Shown here piece by piece: positions 1 to 6,065 of a DNA stretch of 10,379 nt (the first letter of the stretch is position 1; every line of letters begins with the position of its first letter). The stretch covers positions 1-10,379 of the forward strand of contig JAGODN010000053.1 in assembly GCA_017998195.1 (NCBI GenBank), written 5' to 3'. The stretch is from Desulfobulbus sp. GTDB lineage: Bacteria; Desulfobacterota; Desulfobulbia; Desulfobulbales; Desulfobulbaceae. The position numbers and the translations under genes were made by a program. The notes under the pieces are model-generated. The model did not search any database. It saw only the letters and a program-made list of their open reading frames with translations, and was not told the origin of the DNA.

Positions 1-584
1 ATGATGCGGATGTCGGTGAACGGCCAGTTGCCGAGCAACTCCGCCACCCGGCCGCGGTCGTTGGCGGTGATGTAGATGCCGCGCGGCCGCCGGAAGATGT
101 GGCAGAACTCCATGCAGGCCTGACCCACGGTGGGGGTGTAGACGATGGGCATCAGTTCGTCGATATTCTCGAGCAACACCCGGTAGAACAGGGTCTTGTT
201 GCGGTCCTGGAGGGCGATCAGGGAGACGTAGCGGTCCAGGTCGGAGGAGTGCTTGCGCAGGTTCTCGAGCACCCTCTGCACCTGCTCCTCCATGGTGTGC
301 ACCCGCGGCGGCAGCAGGCCGCTCAAGCCGAGCGCCTCGCGCTCCGCCTCGGTGAAGGCCGAGCCCTTGTTCAGGGTCGGGTCGCGGAGCAGGGCCACGC
401 CGGTGGGGAAACCGGCCAGGCGGTTGCGGGCGCGGAGCATGGCCGCCGTGCTGGAGGTGGTGCTCTTCTTGAGCATGGACTGCAGGTTGATGTGGTTGAG
501 GAACCGGGTCAGGGTTTCCCCGTCCACCAGGTCCTTTTCGAAACTGATGTGCACTTCGTCGTTTTCATGGGCAATTCTGTACAT
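1..584 (-). CDS. maeA: Malic enzyme (SfcA/MaeA type), N-terminal part, cut by window edge
   Basis: Oxidative decarboxylation of malate to pyruvate with reduction of NAD(P), in the cytosol. The 194 visible residues match the N-terminal part of the large SfcA/eukaryote-type malic enzymes. Visible motifs are LLRDPTLNKGSAFT (65-78), LGLSGLLPP (85-93), DRNKTLFYR (127-135), the signature MPIVYTPTVG (145-154) with the likely catalytic Tyr149, and HIFRRPRGIYI (162-172). The NAD-binding domain lies beyond base 1, so cofactor preference cannot be judged. The start at 584 is supported by AAGGAG six bases upstream (minus strand). About 70 residues precede the LNKGSAF motif, against about 28 in E. coli MaeA, so an extra N-terminal segment of roughly 43 residues is present (see findings). 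Divergent from the ercA-like operon. Family assignment is secure; the maeA name is by similarity. Confidence 0.93.
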   Translation of the reverse strand, partial: MYRIAHENDEVHISFEKDLVDGETLTRFLNHINLQSMLKKSTTSSTAAMLRARNRLAGFPTGVALLRDPTLNKGSAFTEAEREALGLSGLLPPRVHTMEEQVQRVLENLRKHSSDLDRYVSLIALQDRNKTLFYRVLLENIDELMPIVYTPTVGQACMEFCHIFRRPRGIYITANDRGRVAELLGNWPFTDIRI

Positions 585-691
585 ACGTTCTCCTTGCCGG
601 CCGTGTGGCCGCATCTCCCGCGTGACGCGCCGTCATCCCCCGAAATCCGCCGGGCGACCGCGCCCGCTGACGGCAAAACAGTTCTCTGAGC

Positions 692-718
692 ATTACAAGC
701 CGTTACCTGGACTGTCAA
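692..718 (-). promoter_or_regulatory. Candidate sigma-70 promoter of the malic enzyme gene
   Basis: On the minus strand a perfect -35 TTGACA (713-718) is followed after 15 bases by TGTAAT (692-697), five of six to TATAAT. The spacer is two bases shorter than ideal. Transcription would start near 685, giving an untranslated leader of about 100 bases before the start at 584. Seen by eye; not tested. Confidence 0.45.
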
Positions 719-792
719 GCCTCTCCACCCCCGGGGCGGGATGGCCGGCAGGCCGCGATCGGGTCGGAATGCCCCGAAAAATCCCCTGGTCC

Positions 793-807
793 GGGTCAAA
801 ACGACCC
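793..807. promoter_or_regulatory. Inverted repeat GGGTC-N5-GACCC, possible upstream activator site
   Basis: Perfect 5-base arms around AAAAC. Its centre is about 176 bases upstream of the transcription start predicted from the sigma-54 element at 950-965, within the range used by enhancer-binding proteins. Short arms in G+C-rich DNA mean chance is a real alternative. Confidence 0.2.
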
Positions 808-881
808 ATTCTCTGCTTCCTGTTCCGCTGCCACTGTGCTATTCTCGCCGGTCGTTGCGCGCTGCCGCCCAACCGGAAACG

Positions 882-908
882 GGCTGTACGGGTCATTTGG
901 ACACAGCC
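882..908. promoter_or_regulatory. Inverted repeat GGCTGT-N15-ACAGCC, possible upstream activator site
   Basis: Perfect 6-base arms (882-887 and 903-908) with a 15-base spacer. The centre sits about 81 bases upstream of the predicted sigma-54 transcription start, a common position for activator dimers. It could be bound by the NtrC-family protein encoded in the same operon. No second copy of the motif was found to support it. Confidence 0.25.
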
Positions 909-949
909 GGCGGCGATGCGCTGCTTTTCGCCCCTTGCGGCCGCCGGTC

Positions 950-965
950 GGGCACGTCGTGTGCA
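950..965 (+). promoter_or_regulatory. Candidate sigma-54 (-24/-12) promoter of the ercA-like operon
   Basis: GGGCAC-N5-GTGCA matches the consensus TGGCAC-N5-TTGCA at all but two flexible T positions. The essential GG (951-952) and GC (963-964) are separated by exactly 10 bases. Transcription would begin near 976, leaving a leader of about 49 bases before the ATG at 1025. The third gene of the operon is a sigma-54 activator, so autoregulation would make sense. G+C-rich DNA yields some chance matches, but the GGCAC half and spacing are good. Confidence 0.5.
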
Positions 966-1024
966 TCGCTTTTTCCTGACCAATCCGGCCGCCGCCCTAT
1001 CCCCTTTCACCCGGGAGCCGTCCC

Positions 1025-2173
1025 ATGGACATCACCAAATTCGCCATCCCCGAGATCATCTTCGGCCGGGGCAGCCTCGACCACGCCGGCCAGTGCGCCC
1101 TGCGCCTGGGCGCCCGCAAGGTTTTCCTGGTCAGCGACGAGGGCATCGAGCAGGCCGGCTGGCTGCAGCGCCTGCGGGACATCCTCGAGCGCGAGGGGAT
1201 CCGCTGGGTCTACTACCCCGGGGTGACGCCCAACCCGCGCGACTTCCAGATCGAACAGGGCGCGGAGTTCTACCTGAAAAACGACACCGACGTGATCATC
1301 GCCATCGGCGGCGGCAGCGTGCTCGACACGGCCAAGGGCATTGCCATCATCGCCAGCAACGGCGGCCGCATCCGCGACTACGAGGGCGCCAACCGGGTGC
1401 AGCGGCCGCTGCCGCCGATGATGCTCATCACCACCACCGCCGGCAGCGGCTCGGACATCAGCCAGTTCTGCATCATCACCGACATGAAGCGCGGGGTCAA
1501 AATGTCCATCATCACCCGCACGCTGGTGCCCAACATCTCCATCGTCGACCCGCTCATCCTGCGCACCAAGACCGAATCGCTCATCATCCAGTCCGCGGTG
1601 GACGCCCTGGCCCATGCCATCGAGGCCTACATGTCGCGCATCGCCTCGCCCTTCACCGAGATGCACAGCCTCAAGGCGGTGGACCTGATCCTCGCCAACC
1701 TGCAGGAGGCGGTGGCCACCCGGTCGCTGGAGTCGCTCGAACAGCTCAGCATCGCCGCGGTGTCCGCCTCCATGGCCTTCAGCAACGCCGGCCTGGGCGC
1801 GGAGCACGCCCTGGCTCACTCGCTCGGCGGCCATTTCGACATGCGCCACGGCGTGCTCCACCCCATCCTGCTCACCAGCGTGATGCGCTTCAACGCCGCC
1901 TGCAACCCGAAAAAAATGGCCGAGATCGGCCGGGTGATCCTGGACCGGCGGCTGGGCTCGGACGAGGCCACGGCCCTTGCCGGCATCGAGCGGCTGGACG
2001 AGTTCTTCGCCAGTTTCGACGTGGCCCGGCGCCTCGGCCAGATCATCGACCCGGGCGAGCGCCACCAGCTGGAGCCGATCTGCCGCATGGCGGTGCACGA
2101 CGCCTGCAACCTGACCAACCCCCAGCCCGCCACCTGGGAGGATTTCCTGCGCATCTGCGAGGAGGTGTGGTGA
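1025..2173 (+). CDS. ercA: Iron-containing alcohol dehydrogenase, ErcA-like
   Basis: A 382-residue group III (Fe-dependent) alcohol dehydrogenase, normal length for the family. The N-terminal NAD-binding half carries IIAIGGGSVLDTAKG (91-105). The C-terminal metal domain keeps all four expected ligands: Asp193 and His197 in SAVDALAHAIEAY, and His261 and His275 in the GAEHALAHSLGG/MRHG region. His265 is also kept. It should therefore be able to oxidise alcohols or reduce aldehydes in the cytosol. The overall pattern (VSDEGIEQAGW, VTPNPRD, TTTAGSGSDISQF, MAFSNAGLGAEHALAHSLGG) resembles ErcA, a family member with a regulatory role in ethanol oxidation in Pseudomonas aeruginosa. The ATG is preceded by GGGAG (1013-1017). 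The stop overlaps the kinase start (TGATG), so the two are probably translationally coupled. Family is certain; the regulatory role is inferred from similarity and context. Confidence 0.92.
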   Translation: MDITKFAIPEIIFGRGSLDHAGQCALRLGARKVFLVSDEGIEQAGWLQRLRDILEREGIRWVYYPGVTPNPRDFQIEQGAEFYLKNDTDVIIAIGGGSVLDTAKGIAIIASNGGRIRDYEGANRVQRPLPPMMLITTTAGSGSDISQFCIITDMKRGVKMSIITRTLVPNISIVDPLILRTKTESLIIQSAVDALAHAIEAYMSRIASPFTEMHSLKAVDLILANLQEAVATRSLESLEQLSIAAVSASMAFSNAGLGAEHALAHSLGGHFDMRHGVLHPILLTSVMRFNAACNPKKMAEIGRVILDRRLGSDEATALAGIERLDEFFASFDVARRLGQIIDPGERHQLEPICRMAVHDACNLTNPQPATWEDFLRICEEVW

Positions 2174-3366
2174 TGCCGCACACCACCACCCTGGCGGACC
2201 TGGTCGGCATCGAGCACTGCAAACTCGGTTTCTACCAGGAACTGCAGCAGAAGGTCGAGCAGCTGAAGAGTTCGAACCTGGAACTGGAGCGCAAGCGCAC
2301 CGAGATCCAGGCCCTGCTCGACGGCATCACCGACCTGATGGTGGTGCTGTCCGAGGACATGCGCATCCAGCGGGTCAACCACGTGTTCGCCGAGTGGTAC
2401 CCGGGCATCGACCCGGTGGGCCGGCGCTGTTACGAGGTGTTCCGCGGCACCAGTTTCATCTGCGCCGACTGCCCGGCCCTGCGCGCCCTGGACCGGGACG
2501 AGATCGTCAAGGACCTGTGCGTCTACAAGCTCGGCGAGCGGTTCCGCCAGTTCGACATCATCGCCTCGCCACTCAAGGCCGGTCCCACCGGCGAGCGCCA
2601 GGTGCTCTTGTTCAAGCGCGACGTGACCCTGGAAAAGGAGTTCCAGGCCCAGTTCTACCAGGCCGAGAAGATGGCCACCCTGGGCACCCTGACCGCGGGC
2701 GTGGCCCACGAGATCAACAACCCGCTCACCGCCATCAACGGCTTCGCCCAGGGGTTGAAGCGGCGCATCGGCCGGTTGCAGGGACAGGTCGACGCGGATC
2801 TGTACGAGGACTTCTGCGAGTACACCGACACCATCATCAAGGAGTGTCTGCGCTGCCGGGACATCGTCCGCACCCTCCTCACCTTCAGCCGGCCGACCAG
2901 CACCAGCCTCGCCCAGGTGGACCTCAACCGGTGCGTCACCGACACCCTGTTCGTACTCAAGCACCTGCTCAAGGAACAGCCCGGCCTGACCGTGCGCATC
3001 GACCTCGAGCACGAGCTGCCCCCCATCCACGGGGACGAATCACAGCTCAAGCAGGTGATCATCAACCTGCTCTCCAACGCCATCGACGCCACCGGCGGCA
3101 ACGGCGCCATCCACATCCGCACCGCCACGGTGACGGGCGGCCGGGTCGAACTGGTCATCGAGGACAGCGGCTGCGGCATTCCGCACGAGCTGCAGCACCG
3201 GCTGTTCGAGCCCTTTTTCACCACCAAGCCGGTGGGCAAGGGGGTCGGCATCGGGCTGTCCACCTGTTATGCCATCGTCAAGAGCCACAACGGCGAGATC
3301 AGTGTGACCAGCGCGGCCGGCCAGGGCTCGGCCTTCCGGGTCGCCCTGCCGGGAGTGCACGCATGA
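2173..3366 (+). CDS. Soluble PAS-domain sensor histidine kinase
   Basis: Two-component sensor kinase of 397 residues with no membrane segment, so a cytosolic sensor. Order: an N-terminal segment LVGIEHCKLGFYQEL (10-24); a coiled-coil-like stretch (about 25-48); a PAS domain (about 46-155) with Cys86, Cys97 and Cys100; an HisKA domain with phospho-acceptor His179 in GVAHEINNPL; and an HATPase_c domain with N box NLLSNAIDA (298-306), G1 DSGCGIP (331-337), F box FEPFFTTK (345-352) and G2 GVGIGLS (357-363). All catalytic boxes look intact. The start at 2173 overlaps the dehydrogenase stop by one base and has AGGAGGT at 2160-2166; its open frame runs much further upstream, but only this start fits. 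The stop overlaps the regulator start by four bases (ATGA). The partner is almost certainly the next gene. The signal is unknown. Confidence 0.95.
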   Translation: MPHTTTLADLVGIEHCKLGFYQELQQKVEQLKSSNLELERKRTEIQALLDGITDLMVVLSEDMRIQRVNHVFAEWYPGIDPVGRRCYEVFRGTSFICADCPALRALDRDEIVKDLCVYKLGERFRQFDIIASPLKAGPTGERQVLLFKRDVTLEKEFQAQFYQAEKMATLGTLTAGVAHEINNPLTAINGFAQGLKRRIGRLQGQVDADLYEDFCEYTDTIIKECLRCRDIVRTLLTFSRPTSTSLAQVDLNRCVTDTLFVLKHLLKEQPGLTVRIDLEHELPPIHGDESQLKQVIINLLSNAIDATGGNGAIHIRTATVTGGRVELVIEDSGCGIPHELQHRLFEPFFTTKPVGKGVGIGLSTCYAIVKSHNGEISVTSAAGQGSAFRVALPGVHA

Positions 3367-4706
3367 ACAAGGACAGGTACGCCATCCTGGTGGTGGACGA
3401 CGAGGAGTCGATCCGCCGCCTGCTGCAGAAGGAGTTGGCCGCACCCGGCCGGGAGATCCACGTGGCCGCGGACGGCAGCGAGGCCATGGCCCAGCTGCGC
3501 AGCCACTGGTTCGACGTGGTGATCATGGATTTGTGGCTGCCGGACGTGAACGACCTGAGCCTGCTCATCCGCACCCGCGAATCCATCCCCAACGTGGAGG
3601 TGATCATGATCACCGGCCACGGCGACGTGGACATCGCCGTGGAGGCCATGAAGCTCGGGGCCTACGACTTCATTCGCAAGCCGTTCAACCTCGACCGGCT
3701 CGACCTGATGGTGGAAAAGGCGCACCAGCGGGCGGCGCTCGCCCGGGAGAATGCCATGCTCCGCCGCACCGCCGGCGGCGAGAGCCGGGGGGTACGGTTC
3801 ATCGGCAACTCCAAGGCGGTGCGCGACATCCAGTTCCTCATCGACAAGGTGGCGCCGGCGCGGATCCCGGTGCTCATCACCGGCGAGTCGGGCACGGGCA
3901 AGGACGTGGTCGCCCGCCTCATCCACGAGCGCTCGCCGCTGGCCGACAACCGGATGGTCATCAAGAACTGCGCCTCGCTGCAGAAGGAACTGGCCCGGAG
4001 CGAGCTGTTCGGCCACGTCAAGGGCTCGTTCACCGGGGCCAACGAGTCGCGCGAGGGACTCTTGTCGTTCGCCCACGACTCCACCCTGTTCCTCGACGAG
4101 ATCGGCGAGCTGCCGCTGGAGGTGCAGGCCTCGCTCTTGCGCGTGCTCGAAACCGGCACCTACCGGCGGGTGGGCGAGAAAGAGGAGCGCACGGTGAACA
4201 TCCGCTTCCTCTTCGCCACCAACCGCCACCTGGCCGAGGAGGTGGAACGGGGCCAGTTCAACGAGGCCTTCTTCCACCGCATCAACGCCTTCAGCATCCA
4301 GATCCCCTCCCTCAAGGAGCGCAAGGAGGATCTGCCGCTGCTGGTGGACTACTTCCTCACCACCCTCAGCCCGGACGGCTCGGGCGGCTATCGCATCGTC
4401 GACAACGCCATGGCCTGCATCCTCCGCTACCACTGGCCGGGCAACATCCGCGAGTTGCGCAACGTCATCGAGCGCTCCATCATCCTTGCTGAGAACGGCA
4501 TCATCACGGAACGCTGCCTGCCGCGCGAACTGGTCGAGTCGGCGGAGAACGGCGCCGGCGCGGCCCTGTCGCTCGCCTCGGTGGAGCGCCAGCACATCCT
4601 CAAGATGCTCGAATTCCACGGCGGCAACCGCCAGCAGACCGCGGACACCCTGGGCATCAGCCGCAAGACCCTGTACCGCAAGCTGACCGAGTACGCCATC
4701 GACTGA
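3363..4706 (+). CDS. NtrC-family sigma-54-dependent response regulator
   Basis: Response regulator of 447 residues with the full NtrC layout. The receiver domain (1-120) has acidic Asp12/Asp13, phospho-acceptor Asp56 (VVIMDLWLPD), Thr84 and Lys106. The AAA+ domain (about 145-375) has Walker A GESGTGKD (174-181), a sigma-54 contact loop GSFTGA (221-226; the commonest form is GAFTGA), Walker B TLFLDEIG (241-248), FFHRIN with arginine Arg306, and HWPGNIREL (357-365). The C-terminal Fis-type helix-turn-helix (about 410-445) contains GNRQQTADTLGISRKTLYRKL. It should hydrolyse ATP to open sigma-54 promoters once phosphorylated. It overlaps the kinase gene by four bases, marking a cognate pair. Its targets are unknown; the operon's own promoter candidate at 950-965 is one possibility. 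Confidence 0.96.
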   Translation: MNKDRYAILVVDDEESIRRLLQKELAAPGREIHVAADGSEAMAQLRSHWFDVVIMDLWLPDVNDLSLLIRTRESIPNVEVIMITGHGDVDIAVEAMKLGAYDFIRKPFNLDRLDLMVEKAHQRAALARENAMLRRTAGGESRGVRFIGNSKAVRDIQFLIDKVAPARIPVLITGESGTGKDVVARLIHERSPLADNRMVIKNCASLQKELARSELFGHVKGSFTGANESREGLLSFAHDSTLFLDEIGELPLEVQASLLRVLETGTYRRVGEKEERTVNIRFLFATNRHLAEEVERGQFNEAFFHRINAFSIQIPSLKERKEDLPLLVDYFLTTLSPDGSGGYRIVDNAMACILRYHWPGNIRELRNVIERSIILAENGIITERCLPRELVESAENGAGAALSLASVERQHILKMLEFHGGNRQQTADTLGISRKTLYRKLTEYAID

Positions 4707-4735
4707 AAACATCGCTGGTGTACCCGGCCGCCGCT

Positions 4736-4758
4736 GCCCGCTGCCGGCCGGCGCGGGC
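4736..4758. terminator. Possible bidirectional hairpin between convergent genes
   Basis: GCCCGC (4736-4741) and GCGGGC (4753-4758) form a 6-base stem around an 11-base G+C-rich loop. It lies in the 62-base gap between the response regulator stop and the stop of the convergent kinase-like gene. There is no U-run on either strand, so intrinsic termination is uncertain. Confidence 0.35.
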
Positions 4759-4768
4759 AATCCCGCAC

Positions 4769-5602
4769 TCAGAGGTTGTAGAACGGATTGATGTGGTCCG
4801 GCCGGGCGCAGAGCTTGCCGCCGAACTGTATCTCCCGCACCCCCTCCACCCCCCTGATCATCTCCTCGATCTTGCTCCTGAGCATGCTGTCGGAGCGGAG
4901 CACCTCGCCCAGGTTGCACAGGGTGACCAGGCCGTCCTCGACCCGCACCTCCACCATGAGCGAGGCGTTGACGAGCATGGCGTGGATGCGTGCACACAGG
5001 AGTTGGTCGTTCAGGGTTTGCTGCGAGGCCTCCGTGGTCTCAAAGGCCGGCTTGTTCACCGCCGCATGGATGAGTTCCACCGCGTCGTCCACGGTCAGCT
5101 GGTCGATGAGCAGGACCATGTCGTAGAGGCGGCTGTCCCAGGTGTCGATGCCGTAGAGCTTCATGGCCCAGCGGCGCCGCTCCTCGTCATCCTTGCGCAG
5201 GATGTGCTCGGCCTCACGCTGCCCCACCCCGTCGCGCTGCATCACCTCGTTCAGCCGGTCCTCCGGACTGGCGAGGATGCGCACCTTGACCACGTGGGAG
5301 ATGTGGCGGAGGAAAAACTGCCCGGCCAGCCCGTGATAGACCACGTTGTCCTTCTGCACGTACTTGAGCAGTTCGTATTGGTAATAGCTGATGTAGCGCT
5401 CGCGGCCGTGGCGGATACGCTCGAGCACCGAGGGCGAATCGTGGATGGCGCGCACCAGGCTGATCTCGGGGATGTTGAACTCCTCCGAGGCCTCGAGCAG
5501 GATTTCCCGGGACACACAGTCGTACTGCAATTTTTTGGCGAGTTTCTCGGCGACCTCCCGGCCGCGGCTGTAGGAGCCCCGGGAGATGGTGACAATGGGC
5601 AT
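4769..5602 (-). CDS. Cytidylate-kinase-2-like protein with C-terminal BON-like domain
   Basis: A 277-residue cytosolic protein. Residues 1 to about 185 resemble the cytidylate kinase-like family (Cytidylate_kin2): MPIVTISRGSYSRGREVAEKL at the N-terminus corresponds to the family's SRQxGSGGRE loop, followed by FNIPEISLVRAIHD, VVYHGLAGQFFL (88-99), VRILASPEDRL (107-117) and LYDMVLLID (159-167). Residues about 194-265 look like a BON-type domain, with the alternating hydrophobic VEVRVEDGLVTLCNLGEV and a closing GVEGVREIQF. The start at 5602 is fixed by AAGGAGG seven bases upstream on the minus strand; the frame stays open further upstream, but that part is Arg/Ala/Gly-rich noise. Family members are often of unproven substrate, so the nucleotide target is unknown. 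It is convergent with the two-component operon and divergent from the DUF362 gene. Kinase-like assignment is firm; the BON call is moderate. Confidence 0.85.
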   Translation of the reverse strand: MPIVTISRGSYSRGREVAEKLAKKLQYDCVSREILLEASEEFNIPEISLVRAIHDSPSVLERIRHGRERYISYYQYELLKYVQKDNVVYHGLAGQFFLRHISHVVKVRILASPEDRLNEVMQRDGVGQREAEHILRKDDEERRRWAMKLYGIDTWDSRLYDMVLLIDQLTVDDAVELIHAAVNKPAFETTEASQQTLNDQLLCARIHAMLVNASLMVEVRVEDGLVTLCNLGEVLRSDSMLRSKIEEMIRGVEGVREIQFGGKLCARPDHINPFYNL

Positions 5603-5777
5603 GGTGTTTCCTCCTTGGACGGGTGAATGGTGGCAACCGTGACCGGCAAAGGCGGTGCGACCCGCGCGAAGCGACGCTGTGGTCTGTGGCCCAGCCCTCC
5701 TGCCGCCGGGCCCGGCAACCCTGGAAAGGCTTGCGGCAGAGCGGTGCAGGGACGCGGTCCGGCCGGTGTGCGCACGG

Positions 5778-5806
5778 ATATTCGCTCCTGGCCGGGAAGT
5801 TTGCAA
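5778..5806 (-). promoter_or_regulatory. Weak candidate promoter for the kinase-like gene
   Basis: Minus strand: TTGCAA (5801-5806) and GAATAT (5778-5783) separated by 17 bases. The -10 match is only three of six. Transcription would start near 5771, leaving a leader of about 170 bases. The palindrome at 5820-5837 would lie just upstream of the -35. Confidence 0.25.
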
Positions 5807-5819
5807 CCCTTAACCGTCC

Positions 5820-5837
5820 CGACTGAGTGCTCAGTCG
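5820..5837. promoter_or_regulatory. Palindromic operator candidate CGACTGAG-TG-CTCAGTCG
   Basis: Perfect 8-base arms around a 2-base centre. This size and the ACTGAG/CTCAGT half-sites resemble TetR-family operators. It lies between divergent genes in non-coding DNA. An A-run follows on the plus strand, which is the wrong side for a terminator on either strand, favouring a protein-binding site. No TetR gene is in the window, so the regulator would be encoded elsewhere. Confidence 0.5.
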
Positions 5838-5967
5838 AGAAAAAACCAGGGCACAGCCGCCTATGCGCGACAACCTGCCGAAATGCTGTGCATTTCCCGA
5901 ACGCCCCGTCCGCTGTTGACCGGCCAAGCCTGCCGGCCGTGCCGGGGCCGCCGTGGGCCGGATCGCG

Positions 5968-5996
5968 TTGTCTTTCCGAACCGGAACAGGTATGCT
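5968..5996 (+). promoter_or_regulatory. Candidate sigma-70 promoter for the DUF362/polyferredoxin operon
   Basis: TTGTCT (5968-5973) and TATGCT (5991-5996) with a 17-base spacer; each hexamer matches four of six consensus bases. Transcription would begin near 6003, about 63 bases before the ATG at 6066. Confidence 0.4.
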
Positions 5997-6065
5997 GTCA
6001 ACCCGCCTGCGGCCGTGAGAGTCCGCACCGCTGTCCGCCTGATCACCATCCGCAAGGAGGTTCCC

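Larger units (their letters stand above)
585..1024. other. Divergent intergenic control region (440 bases)
   Basis: Lies between the minus-strand malic enzyme start and the plus-strand ercA-like start. No convincing gene was seen here: the open frames crossing it lack ribosome binding sites and recognisable protein. It holds the malic enzyme promoter candidate (692-718), a sigma-54 promoter candidate (950-965) and two inverted repeats (793-807 and 882-908) that could bind a regulator. The G+C is somewhat lower in 660-720 and around 790-850 than in the flanking genes, as is usual for control DNA. Confidence 0.7.
5603..6065. other. Divergent intergenic control region (463 bases)
   Basis: Separates the minus-strand kinase-like gene from the plus-strand DUF362 gene. 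No supported gene was found. It contains a strong palindrome (5820-5837), a minus-strand promoter candidate (5778-5806) and a plus-strand promoter candidate (5968-5996). The stretch 5885-5965 is G+C-rich with overlapping GGCC-type inverted repeats that give no clear single structure. The length and central operator-like palindrome suggest regulated divergent transcription. Confidence 0.65.

Noticed and set aside
742..756. Second sigma-54-like element TGGCC-N8-GC
   Set aside because: GG and GC are 10 bases apart, but the -24 lacks GGCA and the -12 lacks TTGC; expected by chance in this base composition.
253..2172. Open frame upstream of and continuous with the histidine kinase, which would add 640 residues to its N-terminus
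   Set aside because: The added part is Arg/Pro/Gly-rich, runs through the Fe-dehydrogenase gene in another frame and matches nothing. The ATG at 2173 has AGGAGGT and the expected overlap with the upstream gene.
3267..4997. Long minus-strand open frame opposite the response regulator
   Set aside because: Antisense frame of a G+C-rich gene: low-complexity Ala/Gly/Arg/His composition, no domain, while the plus strand encodes an intact NtrC protein.
5705..5716. 12-base palindrome GCCGGGCCCGGC in the kinase-like gene's leader
   Set aside because: Made only of G and C in very G+C-rich DNA; no other supporting signal.
5820..5848. Palindrome plus A-run as an intrinsic terminator
   Set aside because: The A-run follows the hairpin on the plus strand, so transcripts from either strand lack a U-run after the stem. 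An operator is more likely.
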